Positions 43,509 to 52,146 of a stretch of DNA of 64,000 nt are shown here, piece after piece. This DNA comes from Flavobacteriales bacterium. Lineage in GTDB: Bacteria > Bacteroidota > Bacteroidia > Flavobacteriales_D > Sanyastnellaceae. The notes beneath the pieces were generated by a model. The model saw only the letters and a program-made list of their open reading frames with translations. It was not told the origin of the DNA and ran no database searches. Numbering within the stretch: position 1 is the first letter of the stretch; each line of letters opens with the position of its first letter. Position numbers and translations under genes: made by a program. The stretch covers positions 19,842 to 83,841 of the forward strand of contig PKDZ01000018.1 of the NCBI GenBank assembly GCA_002862785.1. The letters run 5' to 3'.

Positions 43509-44212
43509 GGACCATCGCCATCATCGGGGACAGCAAGGGCATCGGCCTCTCTTTGCGTCAGCGTCTCCTGGACCGGGGCGACAAGGTAATCGGGGTGTCC
43601 CGCACCGGAGCTCAGGCCGAAGGAAACTACACGGGCCTCGTCTTCGATGCGGCGGCTCATCCCTGCGACTTGTCCTCGTTTACGGATCGTTTGGACGGGT
43701 TGGTGTACTGTCCGGGGACCATCAACCTGAAGCCGGTCCGGGGCGTCAAGCCCGAGGTGGTCTTGGATGATTTCAAGGTGAATGCCATGGGGCTCTTGCA
43801 AACGGTGCAGGCCAACCTCAAGTTGCTCAAGGCCGCAGCGGCAGACCCCGTCGGGGGGCAGCCCTCCATCGTGGGATTCAGCACCGTGGCGGTCCAGACG
43901 GGCATGGGATTCCATGCCTCCATTGCCATGGCCAAGGGCGCACTGGAAGGGCTCGTCCGCACCATGGCGTGCGAGTTTGCGCCGGACATCCGAGCCAATG
44001 CCATTGCCCCCTCGTTGACGGATACGCCGCTGGCGGCGGCTCTGCTCTCTTCGGAAGCCAAGCGGGAAGCCAGTGCCGACCGCCATCCCCTGAAGCGGGT
44101 GGCCACCGCGGATGACGTCGCCGCGATGGCGGCCTTCTTGCTGTCGCCGGATGCCGCGGCCATCACAGGCCAGATCATCCAGGTCGACAACGGCATGAGC
44201 GCCGTCAGATGA
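43505..44212 (+). CDS. Atypical SDR-family oxidoreductase
   Basis: 235 residues of Rossmann fold. The cofactor loop is GDSKGIG (8-14), with the NAG motif as VNAMGLLQ. The catalytic stretch reads GFSTVAVQTGMGFHASIAMAKGA: the lysine of YxxxK is present but the tyrosine position is isoleucine. The end (NAIAPSLTDTPLA, GQIIQVDNGMS) is typical of SDRs. I recall a Bacteroidota SDR subgroup with the same FSTVAVQTG pattern, so loss of Tyr is probably a family trait. It overlaps its neighbours on both sides by 4 bases and belongs to the flavin reductase/photolyase operon. Confidence 0.8.
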   Translation: MRTIAIIGDSKGIGLSLRQRLLDRGDKVIGVSRTGAQAEGNYTGLVFDAAAHPCDLSSFTDRLDGLVYCPGTINLKPVRGVKPEVVLDDFKVNAMGLLQTVQANLKLLKAAAADPVGGQPSIVGFSTVAVQTGMGFHASIAMAKGALEGLVRTMACEFAPDIRANAIAPSLTDTPLAAALLSSEAKREASADRHPLKRVATADDVAAMAAFLLSPDAAAITGQIIQVDNGMSAVR

Positions 44213-44883
44213 CGGACACGACCACTTTGAACCGGGAGGGCATCGTCGCCTTGCCGCAGCGGCATCGGGCCCGTCTGGTGAATTCGCTCAGCGGGTTCAA
44301 GTCGGCCAACCTCGTTGGGACGGCCGATGAAGAGGGGCGGACGGCCTGCTGCATTGTGTCGAGCGTGGTTCACCTCGGATCGAACCCAGCCTTGTTGGGG
44401 GTGGTGTTTCGCCCGCCTGGGGACGATTCGCACAACTACCAGAACCTCTCGACTTCCAAGGCCTTTACACTCAGCCATGTGACGTCGGCCTTTTACGAGT
44501 CGGCGCACCGGACGAGCGCGCGGTATCCGGCAGATGTATCCGAATTCGACGCCGTCGGACTCACGCCCCATTGGCATGGCGATGACCAGGCCCGGTTCCC
44601 GGCTCCCGCCGTGGCCGAATCTCCTGTGCGCATTGGTCTGACCGTCGAGGACGATCTGGCGCTGCCGAATGGCTGCCGATTCGTCATTGGGGCCATCCAA
44701 TGGGTGGATTTCCAAAAGGAATTGCAGGTGGAGGACGGATTCCTCGACCTCGCCTTGGCGGGCACCATCGCCATTGGGGGGCTTGATGCTTACCATACCG
44801 CCGAGCGGGTGGCCCGGTTGAGCTATGCCAAGGCGGATCGGCCGCTGGAATCCCGCGCCGATTTCCGCGACGGCTGGGATTGA
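44209..44883 (+). CDS. Flavin reductase-like (FMN-binding split-barrel) protein
   Basis: 224 residues of the flavin-reductase-like split barrel: [40 protein letters not shown] and an [11 protein letters not shown] element. Members bind FMN and reduce free flavin with NAD(P)H. Its position between the SDR and an FAD photolyase suggests supply of reduced flavin to photolyases, which is inference. ATGA overlap with the SDR gene upstream; the photolyase begins 10 bases after its stop. Confidence 0.82.
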   Translation: MTDTTTLNREGIVALPQRHRARLVNSLSGFKSANLVGTADEEGRTACCIVSSVVHLGSNPALLGVVFRPPGDDSHNYQNLSTSKAFTLSHVTSAFYESAHRTSARYPADVSEFDAVGLTPHWHGDDQARFPAPAVAESPVRIGLTVEDDLALPNGCRFVIGAIQWVDFQKELQVEDGFLDLALAGTIAIGGLDAYHTAERVARLSYAKADRPLESRADFRDGWD

Positions 44884-44893
44884 TCTACAGGCC

Positions 44894-46411
44894 ATGTCGA
44901 GTCGCCCTGCCCTCCGCGTCATCTGGTTGAAGCGAGACCTGCGTCTTCGGGACCACGCGCCACTCGCCGAAGCGATGCGGATGGGCGGTCCCCATCTGCT
45001 GCTCTATTGTTTCGAGCCGACCGATCTGGCCCACCCCACCACGTCCGGGCGCCACGTGGGGTTCGTCCAACAGGGCCTGGCCGACCTGGATGCCCAGTTG
45101 GGCGATTGGGCGACAGCCGGCGCCATCCGCTCTGGCATTCAGACGGCCCCCGTGCACGCGGATGCCGTGGAGGTGTTCCGCCACCTGATGGAGAGGTTCA
45201 TCCTCATCGGGGTGCACAGCTACCGCGAATCGGGATTGCGGCACACCTTTGACCGGGACTTGGCGCTCGCTGATTTGTTGGCTTCGGCGGGCGTTCCCTG
45301 GCATGAGCACCAGCGGGACGGGGTGCACCGGGGCAAGCGGAACCGCGCGGGTTGGCGCGACTCCTGGTTCGCCCACATGTCGGCGCCTCAGGACCATCCG
45401 GATTGGGCCCGTTTCGAGCCTGTGGAGGCTGAGGCGCTCGGGTGGCCCTTGGCATGGCGCGCGTTGCCCGTCCCTGATGAGGCGCCCGAACGGTTTCAAC
45501 CGGGCGGGGAGCGCAAGGCCCATGCGTACCTCGAAACCTTTGTCACAGATCGGATTCGACGCTATGCGCGTACCATTTCGAAGCCGGAGGGCAGCCGGGA
45601 GGGGTGCAGTCGATTGAGTGCCTACCTCGCGTGGGGCAACCTCAGCATCCGGCAAGTGCACCAGCGTCAGGAGGCGGCACGGCGAAGGGGAGGGGATGGC
45701 CCCGCCGGGCAGGCCCGGAACTTTTCGGCTTTTGACAGCCGACTCCGCTGGCACTGTCACTTCATCCAGAAGTTCGAGATGGAGGACCGGATGGAATTCG
45801 ACAACGTCAACCGCGGTCACGACCTCCTCGACAAGCCGGTCGACCCCGAAAAGGTGGCCGCCTGGGCTGAGGGACGCACGGGGTATCCCCTCGTGGATGC
45901 TTGCATGCGGAGCGTGACGGAGACGGGGTATCTGAATTTCCGGATGCGGGCCATGCTGGTGAGCTTCCTGACCCACCATCTCTGGCAGCCCTGGCAGGCG
46001 GGGGTGGAGCACCTGGCCCGGCAATTCCTCGACTTCGAGCCGGGCATCCATTTTCCCCAGTTCCAGATGCAGGCCGGGGTCACCGGGATCAACACGGTGC
46101 GCATCTACAATCCCGTCAAGCAGGCGGAGGACCACGATCCGAAAGGGGACTTCATCCGCAAGTGGGTGCCGGAGCTCGCCGGGTTGGAGGTGCCAGCCGT
46201 CTTCGCGCCGTGGACGATGCCCCCCATCGAGGCCGAGCTCGCCGGGTTTCGGTTGGGGGAGACCTATCCCTTGCCCATCGTGTCGCTGGAGCCAGCTTCG
46301 CGGGCGGCGCGGGAAAAACTCTGGGCCCACCGCAAGCATCCGGAGGTTCGGAAGGAGGGGGCGCGGATTCTTCGTCGCCATGTGGTGGAAGGATCGCGTC
46401 CGATGGATTGA
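44894..46411 (+). CDS. Cryptochrome/DNA photolyase (FAD-binding)
   Basis: 505 residues. The N-terminal photolyase alpha/beta domain (5-140, [18 protein letters not shown]) is followed by the all-helical FAD domain, with [63 protein letters not shown] and the [21 protein letters not shown] region. It should repair UV-induced pyrimidine dimers with blue light or act as a cryptochrome. It belongs to a long-form group found in Bacteroidota; the exact lesion cannot be told from sequence. Third and last gene of the tight SDR/flavin reductase operon. Confidence 0.88.
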   Translation: MSSRPALRVIWLKRDLRLRDHAPLAEAMRMGGPHLLLYCFEPTDLAHPTTSGRHVGFVQQGLADLDAQLGDWATAGAIRSGIQTAPVHADAVEVFRHLMERFILIGVHSYRESGLRHTFDRDLALADLLASAGVPWHEHQRDGVHRGKRNRAGWRDSWFAHMSAPQDHPDWARFEPVEAEALGWPLAWRALPVPDEAPERFQPGGERKAHAYLETFVTDRIRRYARTISKPEGSREGCSRLSAYLAWGNLSIRQVHQRQEAARRRGGDGPAGQARNFSAFDSRLRWHCHFIQKFEMEDRMEFDNVNRGHDLLDKPVDPEKVAAWAEGRTGYPLVDACMRSVTETGYLNFRMRAMLVSFLTHHLWQPWQAGVEHLARQFLDFEPGIHFPQFQMQAGVTGINTVRIYNPVKQAEDHDPKGDFIRKWVPELAGLEVPAVFAPWTMPPIEAELAGFRLGETYPLPIVSLEPASRAAREKLWAHRKHPEVRKEGARILRRHVVEGSRPMD

Positions 46412-46444
46412 AAAGCCGCCCGGCTGACCGAACTTGCCGGTTCG

Positions 46445-47335
46445 ATGCTGGAAGAACGTCCCGTCCTCCTCAATGCCGATGGCCGCACGCTGCTCTACCA
46501 CGAGGTGGTAGACCAGGCCGGCGCCGACGCGCCGTGGCTCGTCTTCGTGCACGGGGCGGGAGGCAGCATTCGGACGTGGAAGTACCAGATTGAGGCGTTC
46601 CAGCCGCATTACCGTTTGCTCCTGATTGATCTCCGTGACCACGGATTCAGCAAGGACATCCTGCCGGAATTTCCGGAATACGACTTCGACATTGTCTCCG
46701 ATGACATTCTCGCCGTGGTGGATCACCTTGGTATTGAGCGGGCGCATTTTGTCTCGCTCAGCATTGGCAGCGTCATCCTTCAGAAAATCGACATCGAGCG
46801 TCCCGAGTTGATTGACCGCATGGTCATGGCCGGTGCCATTTTCGACGGATCCCGGCTCATGCACTGGTTCGTTCACAGCGGGAAGCTGTTGAACTACATC
46901 CTGCCGTACCGGGCCATCTACTGGCTGTTTAGCTTCATTGTGCTTCCGCGTCGAAATCACCGCCTTAGCCGGTGGATTTTCCGCCGCCAGAGCCTGCGTC
47001 TGACGCCAGGCGAATACCTCAAGTGGGTCGAGCTCTACAAGCCGTTTTTCCGACTCATCAAGCAGTATGTCGAGCGCACAGTGGACAAAACGGGCCTGGT
47101 GGTCATGGGGGCGCAGGACCACATCTTTTTTGGTGCGGCTGAGAAGTTCGCCAGCGCACAGAAGAACATGCGGCTCGCGGTGATCGAGAATTGTGGGCAT
47201 GTCTGCTCCATCGAGGCCCCCGACCTGTTCAATGATCTGGTGCTGAAGTTCCTTTCTGGAAAGGACGTTCCGGCTCGTGTCACGGCGACACCGATCCCTT
47301 CCACTTGGGCCGAACTCAAGGCCATGAAAGGCTGA
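46445..47335 (+). CDS. Alpha/beta-hydrolase
   Basis: 296 residues. HGAGGSIRTWKYQIEAF supplies the oxyanion hole, LLIDLRDHGFSK follows, the nucleophile elbow is FVSLSIGSVI (Ser, with Ser for the first Gly of GxSxG), and the acid and base are in MGAQDHIFFG and IENCGHVC. The lid region (about 150-215) is hydrophobic and basic (YILPYRAIYWLFSFIVLPRRN), suggesting contact with membrane or lipid. Substrate unknown. It starts 33 bases after the photolyase without a clear promoter, so it may be co-transcribed. Confidence 0.82.
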   Translation: MLEERPVLLNADGRTLLYHEVVDQAGADAPWLVFVHGAGGSIRTWKYQIEAFQPHYRLLLIDLRDHGFSKDILPEFPEYDFDIVSDDILAVVDHLGIERAHFVSLSIGSVILQKIDIERPELIDRMVMAGAIFDGSRLMHWFVHSGKLLNYILPYRAIYWLFSFIVLPRRNHRLSRWIFRRQSLRLTPGEYLKWVELYKPFFRLIKQYVERTVDKTGLVVMGAQDHIFFGAAEKFASAQKNMRLAVIENCGHVCSIEAPDLFNDLVLKFLSGKDVPARVTATPIPSTWAELKAMKG

Positions 47336-47347
47336 CTAGCCGTTGCA

Positions 47348-47355
47348 CATCTTTG
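47348..47355 (+). promoter_or_regulatory. -7 promoter element of the MetA-like outer-membrane protein gene
   Basis: CATCTTTG, 4 bases before the ATG at 47360. Confidence 0.45.
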
Positions 47356-47359
47356 CGCC

Positions 47360-48112
47360 ATGCGAACACTGCTGTTCTTCTTTTTTCTCTGTGCGCCCGC
47401 TTGGGCCGCAGCGCAAGTCATCAATACGGATCGCCCCGATCAAACGGAGAGTTCAGCCGTAGTGCCCCTGGGGTCGTTCCAATGGGAATGCGGATTCTCC
47501 AGCACCTGGCAGCCTGGGTTCGGAGGCAACATCCGCAGCATGGCCTTGCCCAATTCGCTGTTTCGTGTGAGCATTCTCGATGGATTCGAGCTGCGTGTGG
47601 TGCATCAATTGGACCGAATCAGTCAACATTCATTCGGCAGCGATGACGTGCTGGCGGAGGGGACAAGTGACGTTCAAATTGGCACCAAGATTCAGTTGTT
47701 CCAGAAGGAGGGGAGCAAGACGGAAATTGCCTACTTGGGACATGCTGTCGCCCCATCGGGTGAGAGCGGGTTGTCTGATTACGACTGGGGGATGGTCAAC
47801 AAGCTCTGCATCAGCCATGACGTCGGGCCGGATTGGGCACTCGGCTACAACCTCGGGTACGACTTGGCCAACGGACGGGGAGTCGCCACCTATGCGCTTG
47901 CCGTGGGCAAGGCCATCAATGAGAAGCTCGGTTTGTACTTCGAGCCTTACGGCGAAATCGATGGTGGGGCCCATTCGGCCAGTTTCGATGCCGGCCTGAC
48001 TTTGTTGACCAGCAATACGTGGCAGTGGGACATCAGCTACGGCACCGGCCTCAACCACCGCATGAACTACACGGCGGTCGGTTTCAGCTGGTTGGTTCTT
48101 CCCAACCGCTGA
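47360..48112 (+). CDS. Outer-membrane transporter-like protein (phenol MetA-type barrel)
   Basis: 250 residues. A signal peptide (1-19) precedes INTDRPDQTESSAVVPLG, the opening typical of the MetA-pathway phenol-degradation barrel family. Alternating strands follow (FQWECGFSSTW, DVQIGTKIQLFQ, WALGYNLGYDL) up to a C-terminal YTAVGFSWLVLPNR. It should be a small outer-membrane channel; the phenol link is by family name only. It has its own promoter and converges on the RDD gene 14 bases away. Confidence 0.82.
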   Translation: MRTLLFFFFLCAPAWAAAQVINTDRPDQTESSAVVPLGSFQWECGFSSTWQPGFGGNIRSMALPNSLFRVSILDGFELRVVHQLDRISQHSFGSDDVLAEGTSDVQIGTKIQLFQKEGSKTEIAYLGHAVAPSGESGLSDYDWGMVNKLCISHDVGPDWALGYNLGYDLANGRGVATYALAVGKAINEKLGLYFEPYGEIDGGAHSASFDAGLTLLTSNTWQWDISYGTGLNHRMNYTAVGFSWLVLPNR

Positions 48113-48125
48113 ACACCCAGGACGC

Positions 48126-48644
48126 TCAGCTCGTGATGTCGCCTTTTTTGTAGACGGCCGACTTGGCGATGATGTCGTGCAGGGCTTGCCGCTTCTCTCC
48201 AAGCGCGGCAAAGCAGCCAAAGAAGAAGACGGTGCTGACGAGGCCCGCAATCACGGGGAGGATGTAGTTCAGGATGCTGCCGCTGTTCTTGAGTGCCCAA
48301 CGCAGCAGGAACAGAGAAGTGTCTCCGGCTGTGCCGTCCGCCTTGGCGATTTGCATGCCCATCACCCGTTTGCCGGGGGAGGCACCCGTGAAGGCCTCGA
48401 TGAGGGTGTACACCGTGCTCAGAAGACCGCAGATGAGGATGGACCCGATCATGCCGGCCGAGATGCCCAACAAAGCGAGGGCTTCGGTCTGCTCACCGTC
48501 CGTCATGGAATCGAGTCCCAATGATGCGGCCAGACCAGCGCCGGCCCCAAACATCAGGATGGGCGTGCAGAGCAGCATGGTGAACAGAACGTCGAGAAGG
48601 GCGGCGCCCAGGCGCGGACCAAAACCGATGCGGTTGGAGAACAT
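48126..48644 (-). CDS. RDD-family membrane protein
   Basis: 172 residues with three to four hydrophobic helices. The first contains the RDD-type arginine and aspartate (GFGPRLGAALLDVLF) and the middle loop has ASPGKRVMGMQIAKADG, a common RDD sequence. Function of RDD proteins varies (some are ion exchangers) and is unknown here. The ATG at 48644 is chosen because the family motif starts right after it; TACTTTGA (48665-48672, minus strand) is a fitting -7 box. The longer reading frame upstream would run into the DUF2256 gene region. Confidence 0.82.
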   Translation of the reverse strand: MFSNRIGFGPRLGAALLDVLFTMLLCTPILMFGAGAGLAASLGLDSMTDGEQTEALALLGISAGMIGSILICGLLSTVYTLIEAFTGASPGKRVMGMQIAKADGTAGDTSLFLLRWALKNSGSILNYILPVIAGLVSTVFFFGCFAALGEKRQALHDIIAKSAVYKKGDITS

Positions 48645-48719
48645 GTCGTTGTGATTTGCTTCGGTCAAAGTAGGGGAACGAACCGGTGAACCGCGCGGTG
48701 GGCGGGGTGTTGTTTCCAC

Positions 48720-48866
48720 ATGCACAAGAAGCCCCACCTCCCCTCAAAGGATTGCGTGCATTGCGGTCGCCCTTTTGATTGGCGGAGGAAGTGGGCGCGG
48801 TGCTGGGACGAGGTGAAGTACTGCAGCGAGCGTTGCCGACGCACCTCCAAAACAAGTGCTGCATGA
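48720..48866 (+). CDS. DUF2256 zinc-binding mini-protein
   Basis: 48 residues, too short for usual gene calling. The sequence MHKKPHLPSKDCVHCGRPFD, then WRRKWARCWDEVKYCSERC, has the CxxC...CxxxC arrangement and the WRKKWARCWDEVKYCSxRCR pattern of DUF2256, probably a zinc knuckle. DUF2256 genes commonly sit beside photolyases. Here its stop overlaps the ATG of the FeS photolyase (ATGA), so the two are translated together. Confidence 0.85.
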   Translation: MHKKPHLPSKDCVHCGRPFDWRRKWARCWDEVKYCSERCRRTSKTSAA

Positions 48867-50407
48867 AGACCCTCCGCCTCATTCTCGGGGACCAATTGAA
48901 CGCCGCCCACCCCTGGTTCGATGCCGTGTCTGATGACGTGGTGTACCTCATGGCGGAGATGCGGCAGGAGACCGATTACGCGCCCCACCACATCCAGAAG
49001 GTGCTCGCCTTCTTCGCGGCGATGCGGGCGTTTTCCGAGGCGCGAAAGGCGGAAGGGCACCGCGTGGTCTACCTGTCCCTCGACGAGGGCAGGAACACCC
49101 AAGGCTTGGAGGCCAATGTGCGGATGGTGATGGCAGAAGAGGAATGTGATTTTTTTGAATTTCAGCTTCCTGACGAGTGGAGGCTCGATGATCAGTTGAA
49201 GCAATTGTCGGCCGAGTTTGGCGATCAGGCAAAGGCCGTGGACACCCATCACTTCCTGACCGCGCGGGGCGATTTGGCTGAGCAGTTCAAGGGCAAGAAG
49301 ACCTACTTGATGGAGTCGTTCTACCGCCGGATGCGAAAGGCCCACGACATCCTGATGGAGCCCGGCATGAACGGGCCGGAACCGGCAGGCGGGAAGTGGA
49401 ACTACGACGCCACCAACCGCAAGAAGCTGCCCAAGGGGCATCGGCCTGTCGAGCCGCTTTTGTTCGACCGTGACCTTTCCGCGCTCGAGACCATGTTGCG
49501 CGACTGCGGGGTCGAGACGATCGGCTCGGTGGACGCGGCCCATTTCCTGTGGCCGGTCACCCGCGAAGAAGGGCTCGAACTGCTCGACTTCTTCGTGGAG
49601 GAATGCCTGCCGCGATTCGGAGATTTCCAGGACGCCATGCACCCGGAGTATTGGTCGATGTACCACGCGCGGATTTCCTTCTGCATGAACGCCAAGCTCA
49701 TCTCGCCAATGGAGGTCATCCGGGCCGTGGAGGACAAGTGGCGGTCGGACCCCGACCATGCGGACATCACCCAAGTGGAGGGCTTCATTCGCCAGGTGTT
49801 GGGTTGGCGGGAATACATGCGCGGCGTGTATTGGGCCCACATGCCCGAGTATGCCGACTTGAACTTTTTCGAGGCGGACAACGCCCTGCCGCAGTGGTTC
49901 TGGACGGGGGAGACCCGGATGGCCTGCATGCGGCACGCCATTGGTCAAAGCCTGCAATACGGCTATGCTCACCACATCCAACGGCTCATGGTGACGGGCA
50001 ACTTCGCCCTGCTCGCCGGCATCCACCCCGATGAGGTGGACCGCTGGTACCTCGGCATTTACCTCGATGCCATCGAGTGGGTGGAGATCACCAACACGCG
50101 GGGGATGAGCCAATTCGCCGACGGCGGCATCGTGGGAACGAAGCCTTACGCGGCGTCGGCCAACTACATGAAGAAGATGGGCCCGTACTGCAGCGGATGC
50201 AGTTATGACGCGGCCGACAAGACGGGCGACAACAGCTGTCCCCTCAACAGTCTCTATTGGCATTTTCACGTCCGCAACCGGGCCAAGCTGGAGCGCAATC
50301 CGCGCATCGGCATGGCGTACCGCACGTGGGACAAGATGCCCGCCGAGAAGCAGGAGGCCCTGCTCGAACGCGGAGACGCGGTCCTGTCCAACCTCGAAAC
50401 CCTCTGA
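48863..50407 (+). CDS. FeS-type bacterial photolyase/cryptochrome (PhrB/CryPro group)
   Basis: 514 residues. It opens LRLILGDQLNAAHPWFDAV, as in the prokaryotic (6-4) photolyase group. Four cysteines at about 355, 443, 446 and 459 have the same spacing as the 4Fe-4S ligands of Agrobacterium PhrB (350, 438, 441, 454, from memory), in MACMRH and YCSGCS...NSCPLN. Other family marks are WGWREY-like VLGWREYMRGVYW, FFWTG-like WFWTGETRM and VTGNFALLAGIHPDEV. The enzyme binds FAD and a lumazine-type antenna and repairs (6-4) photoproducts. It is coupled to DUF2256 upstream, and a DASH cryptochrome starts 2 bases downstream. Confidence 0.92.
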   Translation: MKTLRLILGDQLNAAHPWFDAVSDDVVYLMAEMRQETDYAPHHIQKVLAFFAAMRAFSEARKAEGHRVVYLSLDEGRNTQGLEANVRMVMAEEECDFFEFQLPDEWRLDDQLKQLSAEFGDQAKAVDTHHFLTARGDLAEQFKGKKTYLMESFYRRMRKAHDILMEPGMNGPEPAGGKWNYDATNRKKLPKGHRPVEPLLFDRDLSALETMLRDCGVETIGSVDAAHFLWPVTREEGLELLDFFVEECLPRFGDFQDAMHPEYWSMYHARISFCMNAKLISPMEVIRAVEDKWRSDPDHADITQVEGFIRQVLGWREYMRGVYWAHMPEYADLNFFEADNALPQWFWTGETRMACMRHAIGQSLQYGYAHHIQRLMVTGNFALLAGIHPDEVDRWYLGIYLDAIEWVEITNTRGMSQFADGGIVGTKPYAASANYMKKMGPYCSGCSYDAADKTGDNSCPLNSLYWHFHVRNRAKLERNPRIGMAYRTWDKMPAEKQEALLERGDAVLSNLETL

Positions 50408-50409
50408 CC

Positions 50410-51705
50410 ATGCGCAGCCTGATCTGGTTCCGAAACGACCTGCGGGTCACCGACAACGCCACGTTGAACGCCGCGGTCAAGGCCTCCACGGAAGTCATTC
50501 CGGTGTTCATCTTGGACCCGGCCCAATGGGCGGAAGACCGTTGGGGACAGATCAAGACCGGTCCGTTCCGATCGCAGTTTTTGCTGGAGTCCCTCGCGGA
50601 CTTGAAGGCCGACCTTGAAGACATGGGCGGAACCTTGCTCATTCGGCAGGGCGAGCCAGCCGAAGTCTTGAAAGCGTTGGCCGAGGAGCATGGGGCGCGA
50701 ACGGTCTTCGCCACGGCGGAGCACACGAGCGAGGAGCTGCTCCGCGAGGCGCAGGTGGCGGAGGTGCTGGACCTGCGGCTGGAGGAGCAGCTGACGATGT
50801 ACCACCCGGACGACCTGCCATTCGAACTCGAGCAGTTGCCGGATGTCTTCACCCGCTTTCGAGGAAAGATGGAGAAGCGGAGCGAGGTGCGCGATCCGCT
50901 GCCGGAACCGGAGGCGCTGACCATTTCGGCTGGGTTGCAAGGCGATGCCGTGCCGACGTTGGCCAACCTCGGGGTGGAGGCCAAGGTGGCCGATGCCCGT
51001 GGTGTGCTGCCATTCAAAGGAGGTGCGGTGGCCGCCTGGGAGCGGCTCGACCATTACTTCTGGGAGACCAAGAAGTTGCGGGTGTACAAGAAGACCCGCA
51101 ACGGCCTGCTCGGCGCCGACTACAGCTCAAAGTTTTCTCCGTGGCTGGCGCTCGGGTGCATCAGCCCGCGCGAGATCCACGCGCAAGTCCGCGCCTTCGA
51201 AAAGGACGTCGAGAAGAATGAGGACACGTACTGGCTCCTCTTCGAGTTGATCTGGCGGGACTACTTCCGCTACGTGGCCATGCGCTATGGCAACCGCATC
51301 TTCCACAAGCGCGGCATCAAGCAGGAGTCGCCGAAGTGGCGCCAGGACCGCCGCGTTTTCGAGGCGTGGTGCGAGGGCCGGACGAAGTGCGATTTCGTCA
51401 ATGCAAACATGCGAGAACTCGCTGCGACGGGTTTCATGTCCAACCGCGGCCGGCAAAACGTGGCCAGCTATCTCGTGCACGACCTCGGGGTGGATTGGCG
51501 GCTCGGCGCCAGCTGGTTTGAGCACATGCTGCTCGACCACGATCCCGCCAGCAACTATGGCAACTGGATTTACGTGGCCGGTGTCGGCAACGATCCGCGC
51601 CCGAACCGCAAATTCAACACTTCCGGACAGGCCGAACGCTACGACGCGGACGGCAAATACCGCCGCCATTGGAGCCATGCGACTTTGGAACTTGACCTAC
51701 AATGA
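50410..51705 (+). CDS. DASH-family cryptochrome
   Basis: 431 residues. The antenna domain starts SLIWFRNDLRVTDNATL. The FAD domain has KKTRNGLLGADYSSKFSPWLALGCIS, FELIWRDYFRYVAMRYGN, NANMRELAATGFMSNRGRQN, LDHDPASNYGNWIYVAGVGNDPR and FNTSGQAERYD, an order specific to CRY-DASH. These proteins repair pyrimidine dimers in single-stranded or looped DNA and may also sense blue light. It follows the FeS photolyase by 2 bases and overlaps the next small gene. Confidence 0.94.
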   Translation: MRSLIWFRNDLRVTDNATLNAAVKASTEVIPVFILDPAQWAEDRWGQIKTGPFRSQFLLESLADLKADLEDMGGTLLIRQGEPAEVLKALAEEHGARTVFATAEHTSEELLREAQVAEVLDLRLEEQLTMYHPDDLPFELEQLPDVFTRFRGKMEKRSEVRDPLPEPEALTISAGLQGDAVPTLANLGVEAKVADARGVLPFKGGAVAAWERLDHYFWETKKLRVYKKTRNGLLGADYSSKFSPWLALGCISPREIHAQVRAFEKDVEKNEDTYWLLFELIWRDYFRYVAMRYGNRIFHKRGIKQESPKWRQDRRVFEAWCEGRTKCDFVNANMRELAATGFMSNRGRQNVASYLVHDLGVDWRLGASWFEHMLLDHDPASNYGNWIYVAGVGNDPRPNRKFNTSGQAERYDADGKYRRHWSHATLELDLQ

Positions 51706-52117
51706 TCCGCGGCGTTGGGCCGAGGTCCACGCCATCTCGGGCAAGCCGCTCGGCTTCTGGGCGTCGGTGAAGGCCGGCGGTACGGGCTCGCCCCGGGCGG
51801 AGCTCGTCGGCGGCTCCGGAGAGCTCGACGCGCTGGTGGGCGTGGCTTCCGCGATGACCGGCTGCAACTTCGAGCGGACGGCCCACGGGGCCATCCTCTA
51901 CTTCCGCAGCCGGCTCGAAGTCTATGGGGCGCCGTTCCGCAAGGGCGAAATCAGCGGCATCACCCGCATGCCGGAGGGCGCCGGCGAACGCATCACCATT
52001 TGGTGCGGCTGGACGGATGCGGAGGGCGCGGCCCACTCCGGTAGCGTGGACATGCGTTGCTCCAAGGCCAGCGCCGAGCGCTTGGAAGCGTGGGTCCGAC
52101 GCTGGTTGATGGACTGA
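51677..52117 (+). CDS. Hypothetical protein following the DASH cryptochrome
   Basis: 146 residues from an ATG that overlaps the cryptochrome gene by 29 bases; a TTG at 51692 is an alternative start with less overlap. The protein has an amphipathic alpha/beta pattern (LGFWASVKAGGTGS, FRSRLEVYGAPFRKGEI, RITIWCGWTDAEG, ERLEAWVRRWLMD) that could fold like a small PH-type or two-layer domain. I do not recognise the family. No signal peptide or membrane helix. Probably the last gene of the DUF2256-photolyase-cryptochrome operon. Confidence 0.5.
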   Translation: MRLWNLTYNDPRRWAEVHAISGKPLGFWASVKAGGTGSPRAELVGGSGELDALVGVASAMTGCNFERTAHGAILYFRSRLEVYGAPFRKGEISGITRMPEGAGERITIWCGWTDAEGAAHSGSVDMRCSKASAERLEAWVRRWLMD

Positions 52118-52146
52118 ACCGAAAAGAAGAAAGGGCTCAGCCCTTC
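52118..52146 (-). terminator. Terminator of the peroxiredoxin gene
   Basis: AAGGGCT/AGCCCTT around the peroxiredoxin stop forms a 7-bp stem with a one-base spacer, followed on the minus strand by TTTCTTCTTTTC. The very small loop makes it uncertain. Confidence 0.4.

Noticed and set aside
44885..47200. 771-codon minus-strand frame spanning the photolyase and hydrolase genes
   Set aside because: It crosses the boundary of two well-supported plus-strand genes and shows no domain.
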